Translations under genes and position numbers: made by a program | Notes under the pieces: generated by a model | Databases searched by the model: none | What the model saw: the letters and a program-made list of their open reading frames with translations, nothing else | What the model was told of the DNA's origin: nothing | Assembly: GCA_963170165.1 (NCBI GenBank) | Contig: CAUJGQ010000044.1 | Span: 1 to 64,000, forward strand | DNA: 64,000 nucleotides | Direction: 5' to 3' | Source: Chloroflexota bacterium | Lineage (GTDB): Bacteria > Chloroflexota > Dehalococcoidia > CAUJGQ01 | Shown: positions 34,188-43,481 of the stretch, piece by piece | How positions within the stretch are numbered: the first letter of the stretch is position 1 | Layout of the letters: every line of letters starts with the position of its first letter

Positions 34188-34934
34188 ATGCCTGTTGTCT
34201 TCGTCCATGGCAACCCCGAGACCGACGCGATATGGGATGACTTGAGGACGCACCTCGGGCGAAATGACGTTATCGCGCTGTCCCCGCCCGGTTTCGGCGC
34301 GCCGGTGCCCGACGGATTCGGCGCCACCAGCGATGAATACGTATCGTGGCTGGCGTCCGAGCTAGAGCAGATCGACGGCCCGATTGACCTGATCGGCCAT
34401 GATTGGGGCGGCGGGCACGTCATGCGACTGGTGCAGGCTCGGCCGGAGCTGGTGCGCTCCTGGGCCACCGACATTGCCGGGGCGCTGGACCCGGCCTACG
34501 TCTGGCACGACTTCGCCCAGGTGTGGCAGACGCCCGGCGCAGGAGAGGCGGCGGTCGCTCAGATGGCCGCCATGCCCAAAGAGCAGCGGATACAACAGTT
34601 CCAGTCGCTCGGCATGAGCAAGGACGTCGCCGCCCGAGTTGCTGCCGCCGCGGATGAGACCATGGGCCGCTGCATCCTCGCGCTGTACCGCTCGGCCGCC
34701 CAACCGAAGATGGCGGAGTGGGGCGCCGACGTCAGCAATGCCCGCACGCGCCCCGGTCTGGTGATCATCGCCACCGACGATCACTTCACCGGCGGTGAAG
34801 CGCTCGCCCGCCGCACTGCGGAGCGGGCCGGCGCACAGGTAGGCATGCTCGAGGGCTTGGGGCACTGGTGGATGTGCCAGGACCCGAAGCGCGGCGCCGA
34901 GGCGATTGCGGCATTCCTGGCGTCGGTGGCGTAG
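34188..34934 (+). CDS. Alpha/beta hydrolase (haloalkane dehalogenase/epoxide hydrolase-like)
   Basis: VFVHGNPET oxyanion motif; nucleophile elbow GHDWGGG (Asp). Confidence 0.82.
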   Translation: MPVVFVHGNPETDAIWDDLRTHLGRNDVIALSPPGFGAPVPDGFGATSDEYVSWLASELEQIDGPIDLIGHDWGGGHVMRLVQARPELVRSWATDIAGALDPAYVWHDFAQVWQTPGAGEAAVAQMAAMPKEQRIQQFQSLGMSKDVAARVAAAADETMGRCILALYRSAAQPKMAEWGADVSNARTRPGLVIIATDDHFTGGEALARRTAERAGAQVGMLEGLGHWWMCQDPKRGAEAIAAFLASVA

Positions 34935-34944
34935 GGGCGCCGGT

Positions 34945-35904
34945 TCAGCCGCGCGAGAGCGCGAGGATGGCCATTGCGGTCACCACCCACAGCACCACCG
35001 TCACCTGCATCGGCCGGTCGTTGGTCAGCACGTCCTCGGGGCTGCCGCCGGCATCGTGGCGGTGGACCAGGTACATATAGCGGAAGATGCCGTAGAGCAC
35101 GAACGGCACCGTGCCCAGCATGGCATGATTCTGCGGCAGGTTCTCCGCCGTCACCGTGTACAGCGCGTACGCCACCACCGTGGCAGCCGTGACGACACCA
35201 GCCATTTGGTCCAGCAGGCCCGTCGTGTACTCGGCCAGGATCGGCCGGTGCTCGGCAGCGCCCTCTTCCAGCAGCGTCAGTTCGTGGCGGCGCTTGTTGA
35301 TGGAGATGAATAGCGCGCCCAGCAACGTGCACAGGTACAGCCACGGGGATACCGGCACGCTGATCGCCAGTGCCCCCGCCACCGCCCGCATGACAAACCC
35401 AACCGCCAGCGCCAGGATGTCGAGGATCACCATATGCTTGAGCGCAAAGCTATAGGCCAGCGCCAGCGTGGCATAGCCGCCCAACGCCAGCACAAACCGC
35501 CAGCCGAGCAGCGCGCCGAGCAGCGCACCGCCGGCCAGTAACAGCACTGACGCCACCACCGCCGTCCGCGGCAGCAATGTGCCCGCCGCCAGCGGCCGCC
35601 GCCGCTTGCGCGGGTGCAGGCGATCTCGTTCGATGTCACGCAGGTCATTGATCAAGTATTCGGCCGAGGAGACGGCGCAGAAGGCGACAAACGCGACCGC
35701 GACCTTCGCCAGCAGAGGCAGCCAGCTATCCGGGTCAGCTAGCGTCCAGGCCTGTCCCACCGAGAAGGCAAAGGCGAGCGACACGAGGCCGTTCTTGACC
35801 CACTGGCGGGGGCGCGCCGCACGCACCAGCGGGCGTAGCTGACCGAGCAGCCCAGGAGCAATCAGCGGAGCGGCGGGGGTGGCAGCCTGGGGGCGTGACT
35901 TCAT
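34945..35904 (-). CDS. UbiA-family decaprenyl-phosphate phosphoribosyltransferase-like
   Basis: RPRQWVKNGLV, NDLRDIERDRLHPRKRRRPLAAG, polytopic. Confidence 0.82.
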   Translation of the reverse strand: MKSRPQAATPAAPLIAPGLLGQLRPLVRAARPRQWVKNGLVSLAFAFSVGQAWTLADPDSWLPLLAKVAVAFVAFCAVSSAEYLINDLRDIERDRLHPRKRRRPLAAGTLLPRTAVVASVLLLAGGALLGALLGWRFVLALGGYATLALAYSFALKHMVILDILALAVGFVMRAVAGALAISVPVSPWLYLCTLLGALFISINKRRHELTLLEEGAAEHRPILAEYTTGLLDQMAGVVTAATVVAYALYTVTAENLPQNHAMLGTVPFVLYGIFRYMYLVHRHDAGGSPEDVLTNDRPMQVTVVLWVVTAMAILALSRG

Positions 35905-35918
35905 ACCGCCTTATCGTA

Positions 35919-35946
35919 TATCAGCTATTAGCTACCAGCTATCAGC
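35919..35946. repeat. Tandem heptamer repeat, 4 units
   Basis: TATCAGC TATTAGC TACCAGC TATCAGC (4 x 7 bp). Confidence 0.8.
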
Positions 35947-36018
35947 CGTCAACGGTTTTGCAGGCTGGTCGCGCCTTCTGGCCTCGCCGTTTTGCCAGGC
36001 GGTTCTGTGAGCCGGCCG

Positions 36019-36594
36019 CTACCGCACGGTCACGTAGGCCGCACGCAGCCAGCCCAACACCTGGCCATCGATGTCCTCAGGGCACGCCAGCGCGACCCGA
36101 TGGGTGATGCTGCCGGAGCCGAATCCAGGCGCCTCCTCCAGCCGCTCCGTCGTCGCAATGCCACGCAGCCGCAGACCAAGGTCGACCCGGCTCCGGTTCG
36201 TGGGCTGGATCAGCGCGAACTGCTGCGCGCGGTTAACGGCGACATACGTTTTGCGCGGGTCCAGTGTCACATCGTTGCCCAGCGTCCGCACCACCGCCGC
36301 CAGGTGATCGTAGACCGGCCGCAGCGCGGCCCTCACCCCCGAGTACTGCGCATCAACAAGCTGCTCTGGGGACAGCGGCGTGATGCCTGACTCCAGTTCC
36401 ATGGCCTTCTCGGTGATCACCATCGCGTAGCCGCCGGTCAGCCCGTGCTGCTGCTGCAGCCAGGCAATGCGCTCCTTCCGCGTGTGCAGCGGCTGCGCCT
36501 GGAGCAGCGGCACCCACTCCTCCAGCGGCCGGCCGGTCTTCTCCGGCAGCTTGGCCAGCATCGTCGTGAACATCGACTCCGGTGACTTGGGCAT
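36019..36594 (-). CDS. DUF4287-like protein
   Basis: TMLAKLPEKTGRPLEEWVPLLQAQPLHTRKERIAWLQQQHGLTGGYAMVI. Confidence 0.75.
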   Translation of the reverse strand: MPKSPESMFTTMLAKLPEKTGRPLEEWVPLLQAQPLHTRKERIAWLQQQHGLTGGYAMVITEKAMELESGITPLSPEQLVDAQYSGVRAALRPVYDHLAAVVRTLGNDVTLDPRKTYVAVNRAQQFALIQPTNRSRVDLGLRLRGIATTERLEEAPGFGSGSITHRVALACPEDIDGQVLGWLRAAYVTVR

Positions 36595-36730
36595 CCCCTT
36601 CTCCGGCTGCCCACCCCATACGTTGGTACGGATTCGGGGTCAGGCTTGTCAACGAGAACAGGTCAAGCCACACTGCCGAATTGCGGGACGGCCGTGCCGC
36701 CGGCCGCCCGTCCACGCTACGCTGTGGTCG

Positions 36731-37456
36731 ATGGCGAAAAAGCGGGCTGATGTGCTGGTAGTTGAGCGCGGGTTGGCGGACAGCCGCGAGCAGGCGCGCG
36801 CTCTTATCCTGGCAGGGGAAGTGTTTGCCGGGGAACAGCCGGTGGCCAAAGCCGGCCAGCTTATCAGCGACGACCGGCCGCTGCGGCTGGCCGCCCGGCC
36901 ACGCTACGCCGGTCGAGGGGGCGAGAAGCTGGCCGGCGCCCTGGCGGCGTTCGGCGTGGCGCCCGCTGGGATGGTGGCGCTCGATGCCGGCGCCTCCACC
37001 GGCGGCTTTACCGACTGCCTGCTGCAAGCAGGGGCTAGACGGGTGTACGCCGTGGACGTTGGCTACGGACAAATCGACCTGCGCCTGCGGAATGACCCGC
37101 GCGTGCATCTGATGGAACGCACCAACCTGCGCTACGTGGACTCGCTGCCGGAGCCAGTACAGATCGCCACGCTTGACCTCTCCTTCATCTCACTCACCAA
37201 GGTGCTCGGACCCGTGCGCCGGCTGCTGGCGCCGGGCGGGCTGGTGCTCGCGCTGGTAAAACCGCAGTTTGAGGCGGGCAAGGGCGAAGTCGGCCGTGGA
37301 GGTATTGTCCGCGATCCGCTGATGCACGCCGCGGTGCTTGGCCGGGTCGCGTTGTACGCCATCCGCAACGGCTTTCGCGTTCGCGGTCTCACCACGTCCC
37401 CCATCCGCGGAGCCAGCGGCAACCGCGAGTTCTTTCTGCTCCTGGCGGCCGGCTGA
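36731..37456 (+). CDS. tlyA: TlyA-family rRNA 2'-O-methyltransferase
   Basis: S4-like N-terminus (KKRADVLVVERGLADSREQARALILAGEV), VALDAGASTGGFTDCLLQAGA. Confidence 0.9.
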   Translation: MAKKRADVLVVERGLADSREQARALILAGEVFAGEQPVAKAGQLISDDRPLRLAARPRYAGRGGEKLAGALAAFGVAPAGMVALDAGASTGGFTDCLLQAGARRVYAVDVGYGQIDLRLRNDPRVHLMERTNLRYVDSLPEPVQIATLDLSFISLTKVLGPVRRLLAPGGLVLALVKPQFEAGKGEVGRGGIVRDPLMHAAVLGRVALYAIRNGFRVRGLTTSPIRGASGNREFFLLLAAG

Positions 37457-37511
37457 GTCAGGCAACGGTTGCCGTTAGCGGGCGCGGCACAGATCATGTC
37501 GGGAGCGGCAT

Positions 37512-38426
37512 GTGCCCAACCGAGGGGTCTGCCCCACCGTGAGCTATCGCACCATTGGCTTGCTCTATCATCCTCGGCTGGCGGCAGCGCAGGAGCTGGC
37601 CGGCCGGCTCCGCGCCGGTCTGCTTGGCCGGGTGCCGGAGGTGTGGACGGCGGCGGCGTGGGAGGAACCCGGCGCCAGCCAGCTTCGCCACACCGATCTG
37701 CTGGTGTGCATCGGCGGAGACGGTACCATGCTGCGCGCCGCACGCCTGGCGTTGCCGCTGGCGCTGCCGCTGATTGGCGTCAACATGGGCCGTCTCGGTT
37801 TCTTATCGGAGCTGAGTCCCGAAGATGCCCTACCGCGCCTGCACCACGTCCTCGAGGGCGCCGGCCGGATAGAAGAACGGGTGATGCTCAGCGCCGAGAT
37901 TCAACAGCCCGGGGGCCTGCCAGCGCCCGATATCGACCGTCAACTCGCCCTGAATGATGTTGCCGTGGGACGTTTCGGCGGCCGTCCCGTCGATCTGGAT
38001 GTGCTGCTGGATGGCACCCAGGTGGAAGTCGTGCGCGCCGACAGCATGGTCGTCAGCACCGCCACCGGCAGCACGGGCTACAACCTGTCTGCCGGCGGTC
38101 CCGTGCTGTTTCCCGAGTCTGATGACCTGGTGCTCACGCCCGTAGCGGCGCACCTGTCCCGCGTCCGTCCGCTGGTCCTGCCGCGCACAACGCGCATCGA
38201 GCTGCGCGTCCATTCGGACGTTCCGGCGATCGCCTCGTTTGACGGACAAATTGACTATGCCATGCCCGAGGGCGGCTCGGTGGTGGTCACCTGCCACCAG
38301 AGCCGGGCACGGTTCATCCGGCTAGGGCCGCCATCAGAGTTCTTCCGGAATCTCACCACGCTGCTTGACGCGGGCCGCCGGTTCGAGCGCGACCGCCGCC
38401 CGCAACTTCAGCACGAAGCACCTTGA
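37512..38426 (+). CDS. nadK: NAD kinase
   Basis: CIGGDGTMLRAAR, GVNMGRLGFLSEL, STATGSTGYNLSAGGPV. Confidence 0.94.
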   Translation: MPNRGVCPTVSYRTIGLLYHPRLAAAQELAGRLRAGLLGRVPEVWTAAAWEEPGASQLRHTDLLVCIGGDGTMLRAARLALPLALPLIGVNMGRLGFLSELSPEDALPRLHHVLEGAGRIEERVMLSAEIQQPGGLPAPDIDRQLALNDVAVGRFGGRPVDLDVLLDGTQVEVVRADSMVVSTATGSTGYNLSAGGPVLFPESDDLVLTPVAAHLSRVRPLVLPRTTRIELRVHSDVPAIASFDGQIDYAMPEGGSVVVTCHQSRARFIRLGPPSEFFRNLTTLLDAGRRFERDRRPQLQHEAP

Positions 38427-38524
38427 GCGAAGCCGGCGGGCGGAGTGACGCGCTCCCTCCGGCGTTGCTACCCTGAGGGCACGGCGCCTGGCTGGTTCGG
38501 CTGCCAGGCCGGGAGCGCCTCCCC

Positions 38525-40288
38525 ATGCTGGAAGAGCTTGATATCCGCAATGTCGCTGTCGCTGAGCACGTGCGGATGCGCTTCACGCCCGGCTTCAACG
38601 CCATCACCGGTGAGACCGGCGCGGGCAAGAGCATCATCATCGACGCACTCGGGCTGTTGCTCGGCGCGAGGGCCGACAGCGACACGGTCCGGGCCGGGGC
38701 GGTGGCCGCCAGAGTCGAGGGTATCTTCCGGCTGGAACCCGGGCTCCAGGACGCGCTGGCAGAGACGTTAGCGGAAGCCGGCATTGCACCGGAAGACGGC
38801 ACGCTGATCGTCGCGCGCGAGGTTCCCCGCCAGGGGAGGTCGGTAGCCCGCATCAACGGCCGCGCGGTGGTACAGCAGACGCTGGCCACCATCGGCCGGC
38901 AGCTCGTCGATATCCACGGCCAGACCGATTATCTGTCCTTGCTCCGCCCGGGCGAGCACGCAGGATTCCTGGACCGCTTCGGCGGGCTCGCTGCAGAGCG
39001 CGGCGCGTTCGGCGCACTGGCAGGCGAACTCCGCGACGTACGGACCGCCATCCGCCGGATTGTTGACGACGAGCGCGAGCGCGCCCGCCGCCAGGACCGG
39101 CTGGCATATGAGGTACAGGAGATTGACGACGCCCAGTTGCGCGCCGGCGAGGAAGTCGAACTGCGCGCCGAGCGTCAACTGCTGGCCAGCGCCGAAGACC
39201 TCGCCCGCCTCTCAGACTCCGCCTACACCGCACTCACCGGCGGCGCGCGTGCCGCCTCGGCAGTCGACGCGCTCGGGGTAGCTGCCGAGCACCTTGCCCA
39301 CCTGGCCCGCCTAGACGAGCGGCTGGCGGAGACCGCCACCCTGGCCGAGGCATTGCAGTCGCAGGTCTACGACCTGGCCCGCGAGCTACGCGCCTATCGC
39401 GAGGGAGTGGAGCATAATCCGCGGCGGCTTGGCCAGATCGAGGAACGGCTCACGCTGCTGGCCGGGCTCAAGCGCAAGTACGGCGCGACGGTGGAGGACA
39501 TCATTGCCTACGGCGAACGTGCCCGCGCCGGGCTCGATGACCTGCTCACCGGCGAAGAGCGGTTGCAGCGCCTGCGCGATCGCGAGCGTGTGCTTATTGA
39601 CCAGGCAGGCGCCGCGGCGGAACGGCTGTCTGGCAGGCGCCGCGCGGCCGCAGAGCAGCTGGCTCGGGCCGTCCAGGGTGAGATGGCCGATCTGCGGCTG
39701 GCCGGTGGCCGGTTTGCCGTGGTGCTGGAACGGCGCACCGATGACGATGGCCTGCCGGTGATGCTCTCCGAACGTGAGGAGACCGGCGCTGCTCCGCCCA
39801 TGACCGCTCCGCTGCGGGCCACCTTTGACCGCAGCGGCGTGGACCGCGTCGAGTTCTACGTGACGCTCAATCCAGGCGAACCACTCCGGCCCCTGGCCAA
39901 GGTTGCCAGCGGCGGAGAAACTGCCCGGTTGATGCTGGCGCTGAAGACCGTCCTCGGCAGCAGCGATAGCGTGCCGACGTTGGTGTTCGACGAAGTAGAT
40001 GCCGGCTTGGGCGCCCGCTCCGGCACCGTGGTAGGGGAGAAGCTCGCCGGGCTCAGCGCGCATCACCAGGTGCTGTGCATCACGCATCTGGCGCAGGTTG
40101 CTGCCCGCGCCGAGCATCACCTCGTCGTCGCGAAGCAGGTGGCGGATGGCCGCACGTTTACGGCCGTGCACGAGGCACGCGGCACAGCACGAGCGCGCGA
40201 GCTGGCCGCGATGCTGGGCGGAGAGACGCCGGCGCATCTGGCCGCTGCCGCCGAGCTGCTGGAGTCGCCCGCGCGCCCGCTTGCATGA
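38525..40288 (+). CDS. recN: DNA repair protein RecN
   Basis: GFNAITGETGAGKSIIIDALGLLLG, long coiled coil, FDEVDAGLGARSG, CITHLAQVAA. Confidence 0.95.
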   Translation: MLEELDIRNVAVAEHVRMRFTPGFNAITGETGAGKSIIIDALGLLLGARADSDTVRAGAVAARVEGIFRLEPGLQDALAETLAEAGIAPEDGTLIVAREVPRQGRSVARINGRAVVQQTLATIGRQLVDIHGQTDYLSLLRPGEHAGFLDRFGGLAAERGAFGALAGELRDVRTAIRRIVDDERERARRQDRLAYEVQEIDDAQLRAGEEVELRAERQLLASAEDLARLSDSAYTALTGGARAASAVDALGVAAEHLAHLARLDERLAETATLAEALQSQVYDLARELRAYREGVEHNPRRLGQIEERLTLLAGLKRKYGATVEDIIAYGERARAGLDDLLTGEERLQRLRDRERVLIDQAGAAAERLSGRRRAAAEQLARAVQGEMADLRLAGGRFAVVLERRTDDDGLPVMLSEREETGAAPPMTAPLRATFDRSGVDRVEFYVTLNPGEPLRPLAKVASGGETARLMLALKTVLGSSDSVPTLVFDEVDAGLGARSGTVVGEKLAGLSAHHQVLCITHLAQVAARAEHHLVVAKQVADGRTFTAVHEARGTARARELAAMLGGETPAHLAAAAELLESPARPLA

Positions 40289-40340
40289 AGGACGCGGCAT
40301 CTCAATAATGGCGCTACTCGCTTGCGCAGGAGCCCGCGTC

Positions 40341-40508
40341 ATGCATGTGATCCCCCTCCTCACCTGCCCAAAGTGCAGCGCGACCGTGCGACCGGCCCCC
40401 ATCGCCATAGCCCCGGAGGACGGCACACAGGACTTCGGCAACATTCTCAAGCGCTGCCCCCGCTGTCAGGAGTGGTCATGGATGACATTGCAGCCACAGG
40501 AAGCGTAA
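40341..40508 (+). CDS. Small zinc-ribbon protein
   Basis: MHVIPLLTCPKCSATV ... LKRCPRCQEWSW; overlaps the start of the next CDS. Confidence 0.45.
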   Translation: MHVIPLLTCPKCSATVRPAPIAIAPEDGTQDFGNILKRCPRCQEWSWMTLQPQEA

Positions 40509-41065
40509 CCGCCGCCGGCATCGTCGTCGGCAAGGCCACCGTGGCCGATGTGCCGGACATCCATGCCGTGGTCACCGTCTTCGCCGACCGCGGTGAGATG
40601 CTGCACCGGCCGCTCAACGAGCTGTACGAGAATATCCGCGACTTCTATGTCGCCAAAGATGCGCAGGGTGAGTTCCTCGGCTGTGTCGCACTGCATCTGC
40701 TGTGGGCAGATTTGGCCGAGGTCAAGAGCCTGGCAGTGCGTGAGGAGCGGCAGCTCAAGGGTACCGGCGCAGCCCTGGTGCGCGCCTGTCTGGACGAGGC
40801 CCGCCAGATCGGCCTGCCACGGGTATTCGCGCTCACCTACAAGCCCGGCTTCTTCGAGAAAATGGGCTTCTCCATCGCCAACGTCATGGAGTTTCCGCGC
40901 AAGGTGTGGAACGAGTGCTATCGGTGCCCGAAGTTTCCCTCATGCAACGAGATCGCCGTCGCTATTGATCTGTCTGCTGATGCCGCACCGCGCGCCGCCG
41001 CCGCCGCTCTGCCGGTGCTCAACGGCGTGGCCCCCGCCGTTGACCGACACTCCACCCTTCGCTAG
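40478..41065 (+). CDS. GNAT N-acetyltransferase (N-acetylglutamate synthase-like)
   Basis: KATVADVPDIHAVVTVFADRGEMLHRPLNELYENIRDFYV ... CYRCPKFPSCNEIAV, as in stand-alone ArgA-type proteins. Confidence 0.8.
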   Translation: MDDIAATGSVTAAGIVVGKATVADVPDIHAVVTVFADRGEMLHRPLNELYENIRDFYVAKDAQGEFLGCVALHLLWADLAEVKSLAVREERQLKGTGAALVRACLDEARQIGLPRVFALTYKPGFFEKMGFSIANVMEFPRKVWNECYRCPKFPSCNEIAVAIDLSADAAPRAAAAALPVLNGVAPAVDRHSTLR

Positions 41066-41079
41066 GATGAGTGGGCTGC

Positions 41080-41152
41080 GCCTAGGTAGCTCAGTTGGTA
41101 GAGCACGGCACTGAAAATGCCGGTGTCGGCGGTTCGATCCCGTCCCTAGGCA
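41080..41152 (+). tRNA. tRNA-Phe (anticodon GAA)
   Basis: GCCTAGG/CCTAGGC acceptor stem, D-arm TAGCTCAGTTGGTAGAGCA, anticodon arm CGGCA CTGAAAA TGCCG, T-arm GGCGG TTCGATC CCGTC; CCA not encoded. Confidence 0.95.
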
Positions 41153-41161
41153 CCCGCTCTC

Positions 41162-41186
41162 GACCCCGGTCCCGCCGGGGTCTTTT
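41162..41186 (+). terminator. Intrinsic terminator after tRNA-Phe
   Basis: GACCCCGG tcccg CCGGGGTC TTTT. Confidence 0.85.
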
Positions 41187-41396
41187 GCTGTCCTCATGCC
41201 GCCCATGTCCGGTGATGTGCCACTGACTCACCGGTTGGTTTCGTTACCATTTCGTACGTTACCTGACAGACTCCTTTCCCCTTCACTGTCAACTTGAGTC
41301 CAGCGTCGTAACTGTTCCGACACTTACACGCTGCCACTGAGGCGGTTGTCGTCAACGACCATCGCCGGACTCTACCGCCAGCAGGAGGGGAACCAC

Positions 41397-43193
41397 ATGC
41401 GCACCAGCCGGCGCACTTTCATGCAAGCCAGCATCGCTGCCGGCATGGCGGCCTTCCTTACGGGCAACGTGCTGCCGCAGCGCATTGAGCAGGCATATGC
41501 GGCCACCAAGCCGCTGGACCAGTGGATTGACCCACTGCCCATCCCACCAGTCGCGACGCCGATCCCCAACGCCGCCTATCCGGGCGCCGACTATTATGTC
41601 ATCCCAATGGCGCAGGGAATGCATAAGTTTCATGCCCAGTTCCCGGCGGTGCCATCGTGGGGTTATGGCGGCGCTGCCTATCTCGGTCCAACCATCGTTG
41701 CCCAGCGGGGGCGGCCGGTGGTGGTCAGGTACGTCAACCGGCTGCCCGCTACCCATCTGTTGCAGAGTTCCGTTGACCCAACGATCGTCCGCGATCCGGA
41801 AGACCCACCGATGCTGATGACACTGCCACCGACCCGCGCCGTGGCGCACCTGCATGGCGGCTTCACGGCGCCGCAGTTCGACGGCCACCCGGATTCCTGG
41901 TTTACCAACAACAGCGTGGCGCGGGCCCGCGGTTCGGCCTACGACAGCCTCCCCGGCGCTGCCGCCAACGAGGCGATCTTCCGCTACACAAATGCCCAGC
42001 CGGCGGCGATGCTGTGGTATCATGACCACGCGATGGGAATCACGCGGCTGAACGTCTACGCCGGCCTGGCCGCTGTCTACCTGCTGCGCGACAGCACCGA
42101 TACCGGCAACCCCAACCGCGGGCTGAACCTCCCGAAGGGCGCCTACGAGGTGCCGCTGGTCATCCAGGACAAGACGTTCAACCTCAACGGCACGCCGTTT
42201 TATCCAACGACCAGCGGCGTGCCGGCGCCGTACCCTCATCCCGCGTGGGTGCCGGAGTTCTTCGGTGACACGCCCGTCGTGAACGGCAAGGCGTACCCAT
42301 ACCTGGCGGTGGAGCCGCGCCGCTACCGCCTACGGCTGCTCAACGGCTCGCAGGCGCGCTTCTACCAGTTGTCGCTGTCAGGCGGCCTGCCGATGTGGGT
42401 GATCGGCACGGAGGGCGGCCTGCTGCCCAAGGCCGTGCAGCTGAAAGCCGCGGTGCTCGCTCCGGGCGAGCGGCTGGACGTGATAGTCGATTTCAGCAAG
42501 ATGGCCGGCGCCAAGGTCACGCTGACCAACTCAGCGGCCGTGCCGTATCCGGGCGGTGGCGCGCAGCCGGCCGGCCCGCGCATCAATCAGATCATGCAGT
42601 TCCGGGTCAGCCTGCCGCTGACCGGCACCGACCTGACTACGTTGCCCGCGCAGTTACCGCTGCCGGCCGTCACCCGGCTCATTCCCGGCCCGGTCAAGCG
42701 GGAGATCGTCCTCAAAGAGACGATGGACGTAGCCACCGGCACACCGTTGCACGTCCGGCTCAATGAACGCTGGTTTGGTGAGCCTGTCGAGGAGATGCCG
42801 CACGCCGGCGATACCGAGACATGGCAGTTCATCAACGTCACCGGCGATGCCCATCCGATGCACCTGCACCTCGTCCAGTTCCAGGTGCTGGACCGCCAGC
42901 CGATCGCCGCCGCTGCCTATAGCACGGCCTATCTGACGTGGGTGGCAGCCGGCCGCGACCCGGCGACCAAGCCGGTGCTTTCCCAGTTCCTGGCCGGCTC
43001 CGCCGTGCCCGCGCCGCCGGAGGAGGCCGGCTGGAAGGATACTGTCCAATCGCTGCCGGGTGAGGTGACGCGGGTGGTGGCCAGATTCGATGTGCCGCCG
43101 TCCACGGCGCTACCGGCGGATTACGTCTACCACTGCCACATCCTCGAGCATGAGGAGAACGAGATGATGCGGCCGTTCCGGGTCATGCCGTAA
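41397..43193 (+). CDS. Tat-exported multicopper oxidase (CotA/bilirubin oxidase-like)
   Basis: SRRTFMQ Tat motif; Cu motifs HLHGG, WYHDHAMG, HPMHLHLVQF, YHCHILEHEENEMM. Confidence 0.92.
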   Translation: MRTSRRTFMQASIAAGMAAFLTGNVLPQRIEQAYAATKPLDQWIDPLPIPPVATPIPNAAYPGADYYVIPMAQGMHKFHAQFPAVPSWGYGGAAYLGPTIVAQRGRPVVVRYVNRLPATHLLQSSVDPTIVRDPEDPPMLMTLPPTRAVAHLHGGFTAPQFDGHPDSWFTNNSVARARGSAYDSLPGAAANEAIFRYTNAQPAAMLWYHDHAMGITRLNVYAGLAAVYLLRDSTDTGNPNRGLNLPKGAYEVPLVIQDKTFNLNGTPFYPTTSGVPAPYPHPAWVPEFFGDTPVVNGKAYPYLAVEPRRYRLRLLNGSQARFYQLSLSGGLPMWVIGTEGGLLPKAVQLKAAVLAPGERLDVIVDFSKMAGAKVTLTNSAAVPYPGGGAQPAGPRINQIMQFRVSLPLTGTDLTTLPAQLPLPAVTRLIPGPVKREIVLKETMDVATGTPLHVRLNERWFGEPVEEMPHAGDTETWQFINVTGDAHPMHLHLVQFQVLDRQPIAAAAYSTAYLTWVAAGRDPATKPVLSQFLAGSAVPAPPEEAGWKDTVQSLPGEVTRVVARFDVPPSTALPADYVYHCHILEHEENEMMRPFRVMP

Positions 43194-43248
43194 GACCTCC
43201 GGCCGTGGTGTCCTGGCAGACTGCGGCTCTGGACCACCTGCCCGCTCC

Positions 43249-43305
43249 CTCCCATCTGCGCCGCTGGGGGCCACAGGGGACCCCCAGCGGCGCAGCCGAT
43301 GGGAG
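43249..43305 (+). terminator. Very stable hairpin downstream of the multicopper oxidase
   Basis: CTCCCAT CTGCGCCGCTGGGGG / CCCCCAGCGGCGCAG (ccg) ATGGGAG, 22 paired bases with one 3-nt bulge; no T tract. Confidence 0.65.
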
Positions 43306-43406
43306 GTCCGGCGCGTGACGTGCGGCGCCGGGTGAGAGGATGCGTGCCCGCAGGGTTGTCCCTCCAGCGGCGGCGACGTTGCCCGTTGGCCGCATCACAT
43401 CTACGG

Positions 43407-43412
43407 TATAAT
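43407..43412 (+). promoter_or_regulatory. -10 TATAAT upstream of pheS
   Basis: Consensus hexamer about 70 nt before the pheS ATG. Confidence 0.45.
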
Positions 43413-43481
43413 CCTGAGTAGCCAGGCCGGGGCCGTACCGCTCCGGCCCTGTGCAATTGGTCACCGGCATGGGGGAACACG

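Noticed and set aside
39386-40450. 354-aa minus-strand ORF antisense to recN
   Set aside because: recN motifs on the + strand are clear; the antisense product has no recognisable domain
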